Of a stretch of DNA of 64,000 bases, positions 35,301-43,843 are shown in pieces. The position numbers were made by a program, and so were the translations under genes. Location: assembly GCF_022701255.1 (NCBI RefSeq), contig NZ_CP031705.1:1935501-1999500 (forward strand), given 5' to 3'. The notes under the pieces were generated by a model. The model searched no databases. It had not been told where the DNA came from and saw only the letters and a program-made list of their open reading frames with translations. Source of the DNA: Microcoleus vaginatus HSN003 (lineage in GTDB: Bacteria; Cyanobacteriota; Cyanobacteriia; Cyanobacteriales; Microcoleaceae). Position 1 is the first letter of the stretch, and every line of letters starts with the position of its first letter.

Positions 35301-36218
35301 AGTTGGGTTCTCTCAAATTAGGTGTGCTTGGTCAATGTTACAGGACTTACGCGCGGCGGGCTAGAAACCGGGTTTCTTCGTTGCTAGTCGTTGACAAACC
35401 CAAGATTTTTTCGTATAAACCGGGTTTCTTTTCGTAAATCCTCTGTTATTCTTCATTATCGCTCAAGAGCTATCTTTTGGGATGTGTGGGAAGGCAACCC
35501 TTGACAGCAAAGAGGTACTGCTGACAAAAGCGCCCTAGGGCTTTCGTCACCTCAGCAGTTATGTAAACAAAATCACAAATACAGGATTTGTGCAACGATT
35601 TACTCTAATGCTCGATCGCCACGCTGACAACTAAATCATCTCAGATTCCAAGCAATCGCTTGACTTTAGTGGATCGTCACCACATCTCGTGAAAATACGC
35701 AAGTGCTGAAAGATTTATTTTTTCCGGTGATCTGGCACGAATTTGCGGTGCTTCAAAAAAACCGGCCAGCGCAAATCTTAACTATAATTCGCGACCGAGG
35801 CGCTGAGGGAAGTAAGTGTTGCTTCGGAAGCTGAAATTTCCTTCAGTTCTATCTATTTTGAGCGATCGATTAACAATACTAACTGACCGTTTGACCCGAG
35901 TAAATTTGACAAAAAATGCAGAATTATTGCACCTTGTCTGGTGCGCGGCAGCGAACCCTACATTAATCAAATTTACCTAACTCTTAAGAAAATTTGAGGA
36001 AAGATTAAGAATTATTGCCATAAAACCCAGGTAAAGTTGTTTGAATTGCGAGTCAAATGCCTAGCATACAAAGCGTTTGAGCATTTCCCAAATCTGTAAA
36101 TTCTCAGAAAATTAGTATTTCTCAAGGATTCATCCGGTGAGAAAATCAGAAACAACCTTAAAATTTAGCAGTAATCGCCCGATCGGGCAATTCTCAACCA
36201 GCACCAGGAAAAATACTT
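35301..36218. other. Long intergenic region upstream of chlB
   Basis: Over 900 bases separate the divergent kinase and chlB genes. Two copies of the AAACCGGGTTTCTT palindrome word lie near 35366 and 35419, with AGGACTTACGC upstream of the first. The chlB leader is AT-rich (35980-36210). The minus-strand frame at 35782-35970 shows no family features, so I leave it out. Confidence 0.5.
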
Positions 36219-37745
36219 ATGAAATTGGCTTATTGGATGTACGCAGGCCCAGCCCACATCGGCACTTTGCGCGTTGCCACTTCCTTCAAAAACGTCCATG
36301 CGATCATGCACGCACCCATAGGAGACGACTATTTCAACGTCATGCGTTCCATGCTGGAGAGGGAACGGGATTTCACCCCAGTAACTACCAGCGTCGTTGA
36401 CAGACACGTACTGGCGCGGGGTTCGCAGGAACGGGTGGTGGACAACATCACCCGCAAAGACAGAGAAGAGCACCCAGATTTAATCGTGCTCACCCCGACT
36501 TGCACCTCCAGCATTCTGCAAGAAGACTTGGAAAACTTCGTGGAGCGAGCTCAATTGGATGCCAAAGGCGATGTATTGCTGGCCGATGTTAACCATTATC
36601 GGGTAAACGAACTGCAAGCAGCCGATCGCACTTTGGATCAAATCGTCCAATTTTACATTAACAAAGCCCGCAAAAAAGGCGATTTAGTAGAAGCCAAAAG
36701 CGAAAAACCATCTGTCAACATTATCGGTATGTCTACCCTGGGTTTCCACAACCAGCACGACTGCACTGAGTTGAAGCGTTTGATGGCGGATTTGGGCATT
36801 GAAGTCAACGAAGTTATTCCCGAAGGTGCTTCGGTTCATAACTTGAAAAGACTGCCCCGCGCTTGGTTTAACTTGGTTCCTTATCGGGAATTGGGGATGA
36901 TGACCGGGGAGTATTTGCAAAAAGAATTCGGCACGCCGATGGTGGATATTACGCCGATGGGTGTGGTAGAAACTGCGCGCTGTATCCGCAAGATTCAGCA
37001 AGTTTTAAACGCTCAAGGTGCGGATGTTGATTACGAAAATTTTATTGACCAACAAACTCGATTTGTGTCGCAGGCTGCTTGGTTTTCGCGATCGATCGAC
37101 TGCCAAAACTTAACCGGCAAAAAAGCCGTCGTATTTGGCGATAATACGCACGCTGCGGCGATGACGAAGATTTTGGCTCGCGAGATGGGAATCCACGTTG
37201 TGTGGGCTGGAACCTACTGCAAACACGATGCTGACTGGTTCCGGGAACAGGTAAGCGAGTATTGCGATGAGGTGCTGGTAACGGACGATCACGGGGCGAT
37301 CGGGGATGCGATCGCCAAAGCGGAACCTTCGGCAATTTTCGGCACGCAAATGGAACGCCACGTAGGTAAGCGGCTGGATATTCCCTGCGGCGTAATTGCT
37401 GCACCGATTCACGTCCAAAATTTCCCGATCGGCTACAAGCCATTTTTGGGTTATGAAGGTACGAATCAGTGCGTAGATTTGGTCTACAATTCCTTCACTT
37501 TGGGAATGGAAGACCACTTGCTGGAAATCTTCGGTGGCCACGATACCAAGGAAGTGATTACGAAGGGAATTTCGGCTGACTCTGATATGGGTTGGACGAA
37601 GGATGGACAAGCTGAGTTGAATAAAATCCCTGGTTTTGTGCGGGGTAAGGTGAAGCGGAATACTGAGAAGTTCGCGCGCGATCGGGGGATTGATAAGATT
37701 ACCGTTGAGGTGCTTTACGCAGCGAAGGAATCTGTCGGCGCGTAG
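36219..37745 (+). CDS. chlB: Light-independent protochlorophyllide reductase subunit B
   Basis: ChlB forms the catalytic NB complex with ChlN. It helps bind the 4Fe-4S NB cluster and protochlorophyllide, and electrons come from ChlL. The known ligands are visible: Asp36 (APIGDDYF) and Cys95 (LTPTCTSS). The protein is 508 residues with the C-terminal domain typical of ChlB (GRDxGI-like end with [16 protein letters not shown]). It starts at [13 protein letters not shown]. The chlN partner lies 25 kb away in the same window on the minus strand; chlL is not seen. Confidence 0.98.
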   Translation: MKLAYWMYAGPAHIGTLRVATSFKNVHAIMHAPIGDDYFNVMRSMLERERDFTPVTTSVVDRHVLARGSQERVVDNITRKDREEHPDLIVLTPTCTSSILQEDLENFVERAQLDAKGDVLLADVNHYRVNELQAADRTLDQIVQFYINKARKKGDLVEAKSEKPSVNIIGMSTLGFHNQHDCTELKRLMADLGIEVNEVIPEGASVHNLKRLPRAWFNLVPYRELGMMTGEYLQKEFGTPMVDITPMGVVETARCIRKIQQVLNAQGADVDYENFIDQQTRFVSQAAWFSRSIDCQNLTGKKAVVFGDNTHAAAMTKILAREMGIHVVWAGTYCKHDADWFREQVSEYCDEVLVTDDHGAIGDAIAKAEPSAIFGTQMERHVGKRLDIPCGVIAAPIHVQNFPIGYKPFLGYEGTNQCVDLVYNSFTLGMEDHLLEIFGGHDTKEVITKGISADSDMGWTKDGQAELNKIPGFVRGKVKRNTEKFARDRGIDKITVEVLYAAKESVGA

Positions 37746-37756
37746 TTAGTTGGGTA

Positions 37757-37788
37757 AGGGCATCTCTTGTGGATGCTCTTGCTTATCT
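37757..37788 (+). terminator. Possible terminator after chlB
   Basis: GGGCATC-TCTTGTG-GATGCTC forms a 7-pair stem (one G-T pair), followed by TTGCTT rather than a full T-run, so this is weak. Confidence 0.3.
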
Positions 37789-37838
37789 AGAAAATCTTGG
37801 ACAGATCTCTTTCAACCCTTAATTTTGGAATTACTTCA

Positions 37839-38480
37839 GTGATTTTGAGAAGGAAGATTATTTCAGCATTAATTGCAACTGGTCTTATTAGCGGAACCGT
37901 TTATCTTGGCATTCAGTCGGGAAAAGATAATCGTTTTGTAATTTGGTTCGGTATTGCCTCTGCTATTGCCGCCCCCGTTGGTCTTGGCTTATTTACTTAC
38001 GCATTTAGGGGTTCTGATAGGGAAATTATACAGCAGCTTGCTAAAGTTCCAGAGATCGAAAGGTTAATAGAGCAGGCTAAAACTCAGTAGGAAAAAATCC
38101 AAGTTCTCTAAGGAGAACGTTCACGACTTGCAGAAATTGTAAAAATTGAGTCGCGGCGACAAGCAGCCTTGGATAGGATAAATAGCTTGCATGGTGATGC
38201 TGTCAGGATTTTAGCTGAACTCGAAAATCTCGATAGAGAACTAATTTTAATAGAAGAGCAGGTTGGCGAAAGTGCTATAAGTGAGGAAATTCGACGTTTA
38301 AGGGAACTTATAAAAGCTCGTGAAGATGGAGATGTCATTCTCCGACTTGGTTCTAGAGTTTATCGCATTGACCGAGATATTATCGAAGCCTTACCTTTCG
38401 GATTTGGAAACCTATTAATTGCATCTTTCTGGATCGCAGAAATGTTGGCAAAGGCAGTGCGACCTAAACAGCGTCGGTAA
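37839..38480 (+). pseudogene. Membrane and coiled-coil protein gene with two in-frame stops
   Basis: A single frame encodes two hydrophobic segments (IISALIATGLISGTVYLGI and FVIWFGIASAIAAPVGLGLFTY), then a coiled coil, then a C-terminal RLGSRVYRIDRDIIEALPFGFGNLLI. Two stop codons interrupt it: TAG at 38088 (after EQAKTQ) and TAA at 38109 (after EKIQVL). Both would be glutamine (CAG, CAA) with one C-to-T change each, and the flanking text (GERSRLAEIVKIESRRQAALDRI) remains a perfect coiled coil. The frame never shifts. I start at GTG 37839; TTG at 37797 is possible. It is either a young pseudogene or a recoded gene; the family is unknown. Confidence 0.65.
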
Positions 38481-38557
38481 AAAGGTTTAGCTGTACGGAT
38501 GTATCCAATAAAAAGTTTATTTTTGAATAAATTTATCCATTACAGCACTTCCGGATG

Positions 38558-39124
38558 TTATGAGGTACAGTAGCAGCAATTAGTAAACCAGTTTTTGAGA
38601 TGTTTCGGATTAATTAAGTCAAGAGCCACAGCAATTATCGTGTCAACCATTTTAGTGCTGGTTGGTGAAAACTGTCGCAATAAAGATTTAAGTTGCGACC
38701 ACCATAATTCAATCGGATTAAAATCAGGAGAGTATGGGGATAAACATAAAATAGAAGCACCCACCACGGCAATCATCGATGTAATTGAATCTACTTTATG
38801 CGCTGGTAAGTTATCCATCACTACTACGGCTCCGGGCCACAATTGTGGCACTAAACATTTCTCGATAAACACCTCAAATGCTTTGCTATCCATCGAGTTG
38901 TCCAGGGTCATTAATGCCACTACTTTCGTGAGGCTAATTGCACCAATTACTGTGACTTTCTTGCCTCGATAAAAAGGTTTGACCGCATAGGCTCTAGTTC
39001 CTCGTTGCGAAGGTGCATGAGTTCTGGTTAAACCTAGCAATACTCCAGTCTCATCTAAAAATACTAGATTTTTTGGCTCGATATCCTTGACTTTTTCCCA
39101 ATAGTCTAACCTTAACTTCATCAC
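38558..39124 (-). CDS. IS630 transposase, DDE catalytic part (orfB)
   Basis: The DDE catalytic residues are visible in LVFLDETGV, VVMDNLPAHK and SPDFNPIELWW. It is in the -1 frame relative to the helix-turn-helix ORF. Upstream of its first ATG the frame continues (SQAGTERV), so the true product is a fusion made by frameshifting at a run of nine A in orfA (39157-39165). Its stop lies inside the inverted repeat. Confidence 0.88.
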   Translation of the reverse strand: MMKLRLDYWEKVKDIEPKNLVFLDETGVLLGLTRTHAPSQRGTRAYAVKPFYRGKKVTVIGAISLTKVVALMTLDNSMDSKAFEVFIEKCLVPQLWPGAVVVMDNLPAHKVDSITSMIAVVGASILCLSPYSPDFNPIELWWSQLKSLLRQFSPTSTKMVDTIIAVALDLINPKHLKNWFTNCCYCTS

Positions 39125-39504
39125 TCTTTCTGTGCCTGCTTGGCTACTCCTGACTGTTTTTTTTTACGATTTAATCCCAACTTCTGTAAGGCGCTACACA
39201 TGGCTGTTCTGCCTACCCAATTTCCTGTCTTTTGGGCGAACAACTCACACAATTCTACCAAAGTTGCATCGGGATGTGTGACCACTATTTCTCTTAACTC
39301 TTGTGACGCATTATTCAAATGACTGAATCTGGGTTTACCCCTCGGTTTAGGCTGTAAATTCCCCTCTATTTTTTGTTGCTTGACAAGTTTTTGAACTAAG
39401 CTTTTACTGCAGGCAAATATTTCTGCTGTTTTTCTGATCGACAGCTTCTGCTCGACATGGGCTGCTACTATTTTGGATCGCAAATCTACTGAGTATGCTT
39501 TCAT
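39121..39504 (-). CDS. IS630 transposase, DNA-binding part (orfA)
   Basis: The start MKAYSVDLRSKIVAAH, with RKTAEIFACSKSLVQKLVKQ as helix-turn-helix, then PRGKPRF linker and a second helix-turn-helix, is standard for the IS630 N-terminal half. The AAA AAA AAA run encoding KKK near residue 115 is the probable slip site that leads into orfB. The ORFs overlap at ATGA. Confidence 0.88.
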   Translation of the reverse strand: MKAYSVDLRSKIVAAHVEQKLSIRKTAEIFACSKSLVQKLVKQQKIEGNLQPKPRGKPRFSHLNNASQELREIVVTHPDATLVELCELFAQKTGNWVGRTAMCSALQKLGLNRKKKQSGVAKQAQKE

Positions 39505-39573
39505 TGGTATATTATTTTTAGTCGATTCTATTGTACCTCATAACATCCGGAAGTGCTGTATTTCTGCCCGCAT

Positions 39574-39957
39574 TTAGTCAGATTCATCTTCCGATATTGC
39601 TTGATATTCCAAAAGCTGTTCCCCTCGGATAATCCACAATTTACCCGCCACTTCTGCGGCATCCAATCCGCGAATTAATATTTCTACTGCCGCTTGCAAA
39701 TCTTGCGGTTTCGATTGAGAAGGCAGACGCAGTAACACAATCCCAGAATAATCAGAAGGATTGTAGCGGAGGCGATTGCCAAACCCCCTATCCAAAGTCA
39801 CCAAACATCTATCTTCCTTGTGACATATATCAATTAATAATTCATCCGGTGTGGAACTCAAATTTTGTTCCCGTACAGTCGCAACATCATGGCCAGCCAA
39901 ACGTAACATCGAAACAACGCGGATGCTGCCCAAATTTTCATCAAGTTTTAACTTCAC
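39574..39957 (-). CDS. DUF5615 PIN-like toxin candidate (second pair)
   Basis: MKLKLDENLG is the typical opening of the family, with later LVTLDRGFGN holding the second acidic site. Length is 127 residues. It overlaps the DUF433 stop at ATGA, so both are translated together. IS630 lies 15 bases beyond its stop. The sequence is distinct from the pair at 25.1 kb, so it is a separate module, not a recent copy. Confidence 0.88.
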   Translation of the reverse strand: MKLKLDENLGSIRVVSMLRLAGHDVATVREQNLSSTPDELLIDICHKEDRCLVTLDRGFGNRLRYNPSDYSGIVLLRLPSQSKPQDLQAAVEILIRGLDAAEVAGKLWIIRGEQLLEYQAISEDESD

Positions 39958-40214
39958 TTTAAAACTACCTTTTTTTCACCCAGAGGAATTTCGACATAAT
40001 AATCTCTTGCCAACTCAGCCCCATAAGCAATACAAGCCAAAACGTCTTCTCGTTCAATTCCCGGATATTCCTCAAGCAATTCTTCCAAAGTCATGCCGCT
40101 AGCTAGAAAGTCAAGAATGAGAGAAACCCAGATGCGATGACCGCGAATACACGGTTTGCCAAAGCAGATATTCGAGTCGATTGAGATGCGAGACAGTAAA
40201 TTATTTTGAGTCAT
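39954..40214 (-). CDS. DUF433 antitoxin candidate (second pair)
   Basis: The protein of 86 residues shows ICFGKPCIRGHRIWVSLILDFL and MTLEELLEEYPGIEREDVLACI, the DUF433 consensus. The last part (YYVEIPLGEKKVVLK) is a basic tail. Its ATG overlaps the stop of a short disrupted ORF upstream (ACATGA), so three genes were once in one chain. It should neutralise the DUF5615 protein and may repress the operon (family knowledge). Confidence 0.88.
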   Translation of the reverse strand: MTQNNLLSRISIDSNICFGKPCIRGHRIWVSLILDFLASGMTLEELLEEYPGIEREDVLACIAYGAELARDYYVEIPLGEKKVVLK

Positions 40215-40354
40215 GTCTTTTCAATTAGATATTTTCCATCTTCGGGCATATCGTAAATAATTGTATCCCAATTAATCAGTTCTTGATTTTTTATTGATGA
40301 TGCTTTGACGACTCAAACTCCACCAACATAATGAACTTCGCACTCTTCATCCAT
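40211..40354 (-). pseudogene. Short broken ORF heading the DUF433/DUF5615 operon
   Basis: From ATG at 40354 the frame reads MDEECEVHYVGGV, a TGA stop at codon 14, then VVKASSIKNQELINWDTIIY and PEDGKYLIEKT, ending in TGA that overlaps the DUF433 ATG. The stop would be CGA (Arg) with one C-to-T change. A 47-residue protein would result. I know no family for it. Overlap with the next start suggests it was a real first gene in the operon. Confidence 0.5.
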
Positions 40355-40727
40355 ATGTGCTGGTTGGCTGTTGTCAGTTTCATCGGGCGGCGAAGCTACT
40401 TCCTGCTTTCTCCGCTGTCATCACACAAAATCAGCAAATTTCAGGATTCCTTGCAGTTCGATTTCAGAGAAATTTTTCAGTTTGTCAACAATTTTTTGTG
40501 GGAATAGGTATCACGGCTATTTTTTTGTTGCTGAAGACAACCGCTAGATTAAGTTTAACACCAGGCCTGAGCGATCGCCCTTGTCAAACCAAGTGCGATC
40601 GCCCACGAGGAAAATTTCTACAATATCAGATGAGCCAATATTGCTCTCATGCAAAAAATTATGTCAACCTCTACGAAAAGGGAGCATCTCGGTCTTGTGG
40701 CGATCGCCAGGAAAGCCTTAAAATGGT
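40355..40727. other. Intergenic region with HIP1 sites
   Basis: Between the TA operon head and the GDSL gene end I see no convincing gene. A plus-strand frame crosses it (40357-40827) but begins at a non-ATG codon, shows no domain and overlaps the GDSL gene. GCGATCGCC sites occur near 40570, 40597 and 40699. Confidence 0.4.
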
Positions 40728-41612
40728 TTACCGAGGCGTCCTCAATTCAGATTTAATCATCCCACTTTCCTGCACAATCGCGGAGGCTGCTTCGCCCAAA
40801 ATCCTGTGTGCAGCCGTCGTCGGATGAATGCCGTCCCAAAACAAAAATCGATCGGGACTACCACAAACACCTCCACCCGATAAACACGCACTCGTCACAT
40901 TAGTCAAGCCATATTTAGCGGGAGAAATAATGGCTTCCCGATAAAGCGCATTAGCATCCAGAGTCGCAATCTTTAAGTCAGAATGTTGTTGATTTAATAC
41001 CTTAACCGTTCGCCTCAAACCCTGATTGTGTGCTTGTGTTAATGCAGTGAGCCTTGCAGAATTAGTGCCTGTTCGCGTCGCCGGTAACTGCCCCAAATCT
41101 GGTAAATTTGCCAGCAGGATATTTTTGGCACCCACACCAGCAAGAGACGCGATCGCCCTCGCCACATTTTCAACGGGAAGATTCGCATTATTTACCCCCT
41201 GCAAATAATCATTTGCACCCGCCCACAGTACATACAGCGCATGAGGATTTGCCTGTTTTTGGGATTTAGTCCATGACTCAACTTGAGCTAACAAACCAGG
41301 GACAAGGCTATTGCGATCGCTCCCCGTTGTTGCACCTCCATAGGCCAAATTAGTGACTCGTTCAGGTGGCACCTTTAGGCGATCGGCAAGATATTCTACC
41401 CAAACCTTACCATTCGAGTAACGCCCTTGAAAGTAAGTCGAACGAGGCGGATATTGACCCCCGCTTGCTCGAAACACCATTCCCATATCCGAAAGACTGT
41501 CCCCAAATACATATAGTTCATTGACAGCCTCAGAACTTTGAGCTGATAAGATGAGTGCAACCATAAAAGATAAAAGCGCAATAATTACTGCAAAAAACGT
41601 TCTTTTTAACAC
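40728..41612 (-). CDS. Exported GDSL/SGNH esterase-lipase
   Basis: A signal peptide is clear (FFAVIIALLSFMVALILSAQSSEA, residues 6-29). The SGNH hydrolase blocks follow: nucleophile Ser in VFGDSLSDMG, Gly in NLAYGGATTG, Asn in WAGANDYL, and catalytic Asp/His in DGIHPTTAAH. Length is 294 residues. The mature protein should hydrolyse esters outside the cytoplasm or in the periplasm; the substrate is unknown. It is similar to plant-type GDSL lipases found in cyanobacteria. Confidence 0.93.
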   Translation of the reverse strand: MLKRTFFAVIIALLSFMVALILSAQSSEAVNELYVFGDSLSDMGMVFRASGGQYPPRSTYFQGRYSNGKVWVEYLADRLKVPPERVTNLAYGGATTGSDRNSLVPGLLAQVESWTKSQKQANPHALYVLWAGANDYLQGVNNANLPVENVARAIASLAGVGAKNILLANLPDLGQLPATRTGTNSARLTALTQAHNQGLRRTVKVLNQQHSDLKIATLDANALYREAIISPAKYGLTNVTSACLSGGGVCGSPDRFLFWDGIHPTTAAHRILGEAASAIVQESGMIKSELRTPR

Positions 41613-42215
41613 TTGGTATTCGTTAGATTCGTAAAAGGTTTGATAATTTCTGATCGATAATTACCGAGTTCGGGATTTTGACATTTAGTGTTAGTTATAT
41701 TGTTGAAATAGCTGAAATATTGGCACCAATTACTAAGATATCAATTTTGGCAAAAATGTGGGGAGTAAAACTGAACTTTAATTGTTGGTTGCCTCACTCC
41801 ACTGCTCAACCTACATAGATTGGTGATGTCATTGACACTTTTCTCATGGTATCTAGCTCATAGCGCTCTAGAGGGGATAAAACCGTACATTTTTTGGGAG
41901 ATTACCCAATAAAGTTAGGCAAGAGGCGAACCAGCAGCATCCCGGTTTTAAGCTAGCACAAGCTTTAAAACGCTCCTTTTGTTCAGGGGTGATAGCTACT
42001 CCTCCTACGAATGCAGTTTACGCTTCTGTTGAGGCTTAACTATTCTCCTCTCTTGATAGTTGTTTTACCTAACCGGGCTCCTCCCTACAAAAGCCTCCCA
42101 AACAACCACCCTTGAGATAACTATCAATCACGAAAAAAAGAATTGATTGAAAACTGATTTACTGGGCGATCGAGAAATTGACCGCACTTTTGTTCCTTGA
42201 AAGCCGACATAAAAC
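41613..42215. other. Intergenic region with a short Cys-rich minus-strand frame
   Basis: A minus-strand frame at 41868-42017 is open for 49 codons and reads FVGGVAITPEQKERFKAC and then KPGCCWFASCLTLLG, with four cysteines. GGAGGAG lies inside it but no ATG, GTG or TTG start is placed well, and stops occur directly upstream. It may be the remnant of a small peptide gene. Nothing else is seen. Confidence 0.35.
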
Positions 42216-42252
42216 AAAAACCCTCCCCAACAAGGAGAAGGGAGGGTGAAAA
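42216..42252 (-). terminator. Rho-independent terminator downstream of the 42282 gene
   Basis: On the minus strand CACCCTCCC pairs with GGGGAGGGT across a short loop and is followed by TTTTTGTTTT. It lies 30 bases past the stop of the Mo-nitrogenase-like protein gene. Confidence 0.8.
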
Positions 42253-42281
42253 GACAGTGAAAATTTTAATTTTTTGCAGAA

Positions 42282-42659
42282 TTAACAATAAGGAGTTACA
42301 TCTTCGCCGCACTCGTCAGCCAAATAACACAAAGCTCGAAAGCGCAGCCCAACGACTTGCTCGTAAAGGGGATTTAACTTGCACAGTGGCGGAATGGATA
42401 ATAAGGTGCGAGCGCCAATTTTGACTTCCCGCTCAAACGGACACTGGCTGGGAATAAACTTACACAGCAACCGAGCCAACTTTTGACTTTTAATTGCAGT
42501 GTTATCAAGCCATTGTTTTAGCGGATGCAAGGGGTCAAAGTGTGGCTTTTGACCGTAAGGTTGAGAATTTGTAGCGACATTAACGGCGGTTTCTTGTTTC
42601 CCAAACCATGCCCAATTTGGCAGAGTTCGGTAGGAGACTGTATGCTCAAATACGTTCAT
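42282..42659 (-). CDS. Mo-dependent nitrogenase C-terminal domain family protein
   Basis: The C-terminal ~85 residues match the cyanobacterial family annotated as Mo-dependent nitrogenase C-terminus: HPLKQWLDN, LLCKFIPSQCPFEREVK, IPPLCKLNPLYEQVVGLRFRA and LCYLADECGEDVTPYC. Despite the name it is widespread also in strains without nitrogenase; its role is unknown. The N-terminal 40 residues are variable. Seven cysteines are present, of which those in SQCPFE, PLCKLN, LCYLADEC and the C-terminal Cys are in the conserved part. A strong terminator follows. Confidence 0.85.
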   Translation of the reverse strand: MNVFEHTVSYRTLPNWAWFGKQETAVNVATNSQPYGQKPHFDPLHPLKQWLDNTAIKSQKLARLLCKFIPSQCPFEREVKIGARTLLSIPPLCKLNPLYEQVVGLRFRALCYLADECGEDVTPYC

Positions 42660-43129
42660 TTTGCTCTCTTCCTCTTTTATAACGAGGTGCCAATAACTCT
42701 TTGTAGAGCTTGTCCCATATTATCTACAATCAGTATCTACAGCATCTCGTTTTGCTTTACCGGATTGAACTTCTTAAATTAATGACTTATGGCGAGAAAA
42801 GTAGTTCCTGATTTTTTTTAAAGGCGGTGTGCGCTCTAAAAAGTGTCCTCATTTCAAGCCCAACAATTGATTGATAGGGTAAAAATTCTGTCTTCTACGT
42901 TTTAGCTTCAACCTTCGGTTGACTCTCCTTTTGTAGTTCAATTACAATTGTGACGCATCGAGGTGAATTATCCTATACGTGAAAATGCGGAACTTTTAAT
43001 AAAACTTATAATATTTTTAAATAAGCTCTGCTGCAAAAAACCCTGAAACCTCGCCCCAACTATCTTTGCTCGCGATCGCTCATAAACTCCTACAATTAGA
43101 AATAATCGGTATCATCGCCCTCACCACCC
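42660..43129. other. Intergenic region
   Basis: The AT-rich spacer lies between divergent genes. TTCAACCTTCGGTTGA (near 42907) forms a small hairpin. I see no coding frame. A GCGATCGC site occurs near 43073. Confidence 0.4.
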
Positions 43130-43720
43130 ATGAGTAACCCAGAAACCAAAGCTATCACCCGCGAATTGCAAAGCCACGCCGCCATTCTCGGCGGCTTCGT
43201 CTCCCTCCTCTGGATTATCGAAATTGTCGATGTATTCCTGTTCCGAGGCAGGCTGAATGCCTACGGAGTCCGCCCCCGCAGCCTCGACGGACTTCAAGGC
43301 ATCCTGTTGATGCCTTTTCTACACGGCAGTTTTGCTCACTTAGCCGCCAATACCCTCCCTTTAGTGACATTGGGTTGGTTGATAATGCTGCGAGAAATTA
43401 GCGACTTTTTTATCGTGAGTGCCGTCACTGTGCTCGTCAGCGGATTCGGAGTTTGGCTGACTGGCGCGCCCTATTCCGTTCACATTGGTGCCAGCGGATT
43501 AATCTTTGGTTACTTCGGCTTTTTGCTGCTGCGGGGCTATTTTGAACGCAGCTTTACCTCTATTTTGGTATCTTTAATTGTCGGTTTCTTCTATGGCAGT
43601 TTAATTTGGGGAGTTTTGCCGTCGCAGCCGGGAGTTTCCTGGCAAGCGCATTTCTTTGGCTTTGTCGGTGGCGTATTAACAGCTCAACTTTTGGGGCGGC
43701 AGAAACGGCAAATTAGCTAG
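43130..43720 (+). CDS. Rhomboid family intramembrane protease
   Basis: Rhomboids cut transmembrane segments using a Ser-His dyad inside the membrane. The protein (196 aa) has six hydrophobic segments. The conserved HGSFAHLAANT lies after helix 1, the nucleophile Ser in GASGLIFGYFGFL, and the His in WQAHFFGFVGGV of the last helix. It starts MSNPETKAITREL. It is shorter than average but all catalytic parts are present. Substrates are unknown. No operon partner lies close. Confidence 0.9.
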   Translation: MSNPETKAITRELQSHAAILGGFVSLLWIIEIVDVFLFRGRLNAYGVRPRSLDGLQGILLMPFLHGSFAHLAANTLPLVTLGWLIMLREISDFFIVSAVTVLVSGFGVWLTGAPYSVHIGASGLIFGYFGFLLLRGYFERSFTSILVSLIVGFFYGSLIWGVLPSQPGVSWQAHFFGFVGGVLTAQLLGRQKRQIS

Positions 43721-43843
43721 GATTAGGACTTATGGTGCATGGTATCATCACCTTGGTTTATTGCCCCGAACTTATCTGAAAGCGTAGGTTTTTTGTCAAT
43801 AAACCTGGTTTGTGGTGTAACAATTGCGTCGCGGATAGCAAGA

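Larger units (their letters stand above)
38543..39558 (-). mobile_element. IS630-family insertion sequence, intact ends
   Basis: Perfect 27-base inverted ends (CAGCACTTCCGGATGTTATG...) stand inside TA dinucleotides at 38541 and 39559, the target duplication of the IS630/Tc1 group. The element is 1016 bases and carries two overlapping minus-strand ORFs that together make one transposase. It lies just downstream of the broken coiled-coil gene. Confidence 0.92.

Noticed and set aside
35782..35970. Minus-strand 62-codon frame in the chlB upstream region
   Set aside because: No ribosome site and no domain; amino acid content looks random.
40357..40827. Plus-strand 156-codon frame
   Set aside because: It begins with a non-ATG codon, overlaps the well-supported GDSL gene and shows no recognisable features.
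42124..42312. Minus-strand 62-codon frame
   Set aside because: It spans a clear terminator hairpin and overlaps the end of the preceding gene.
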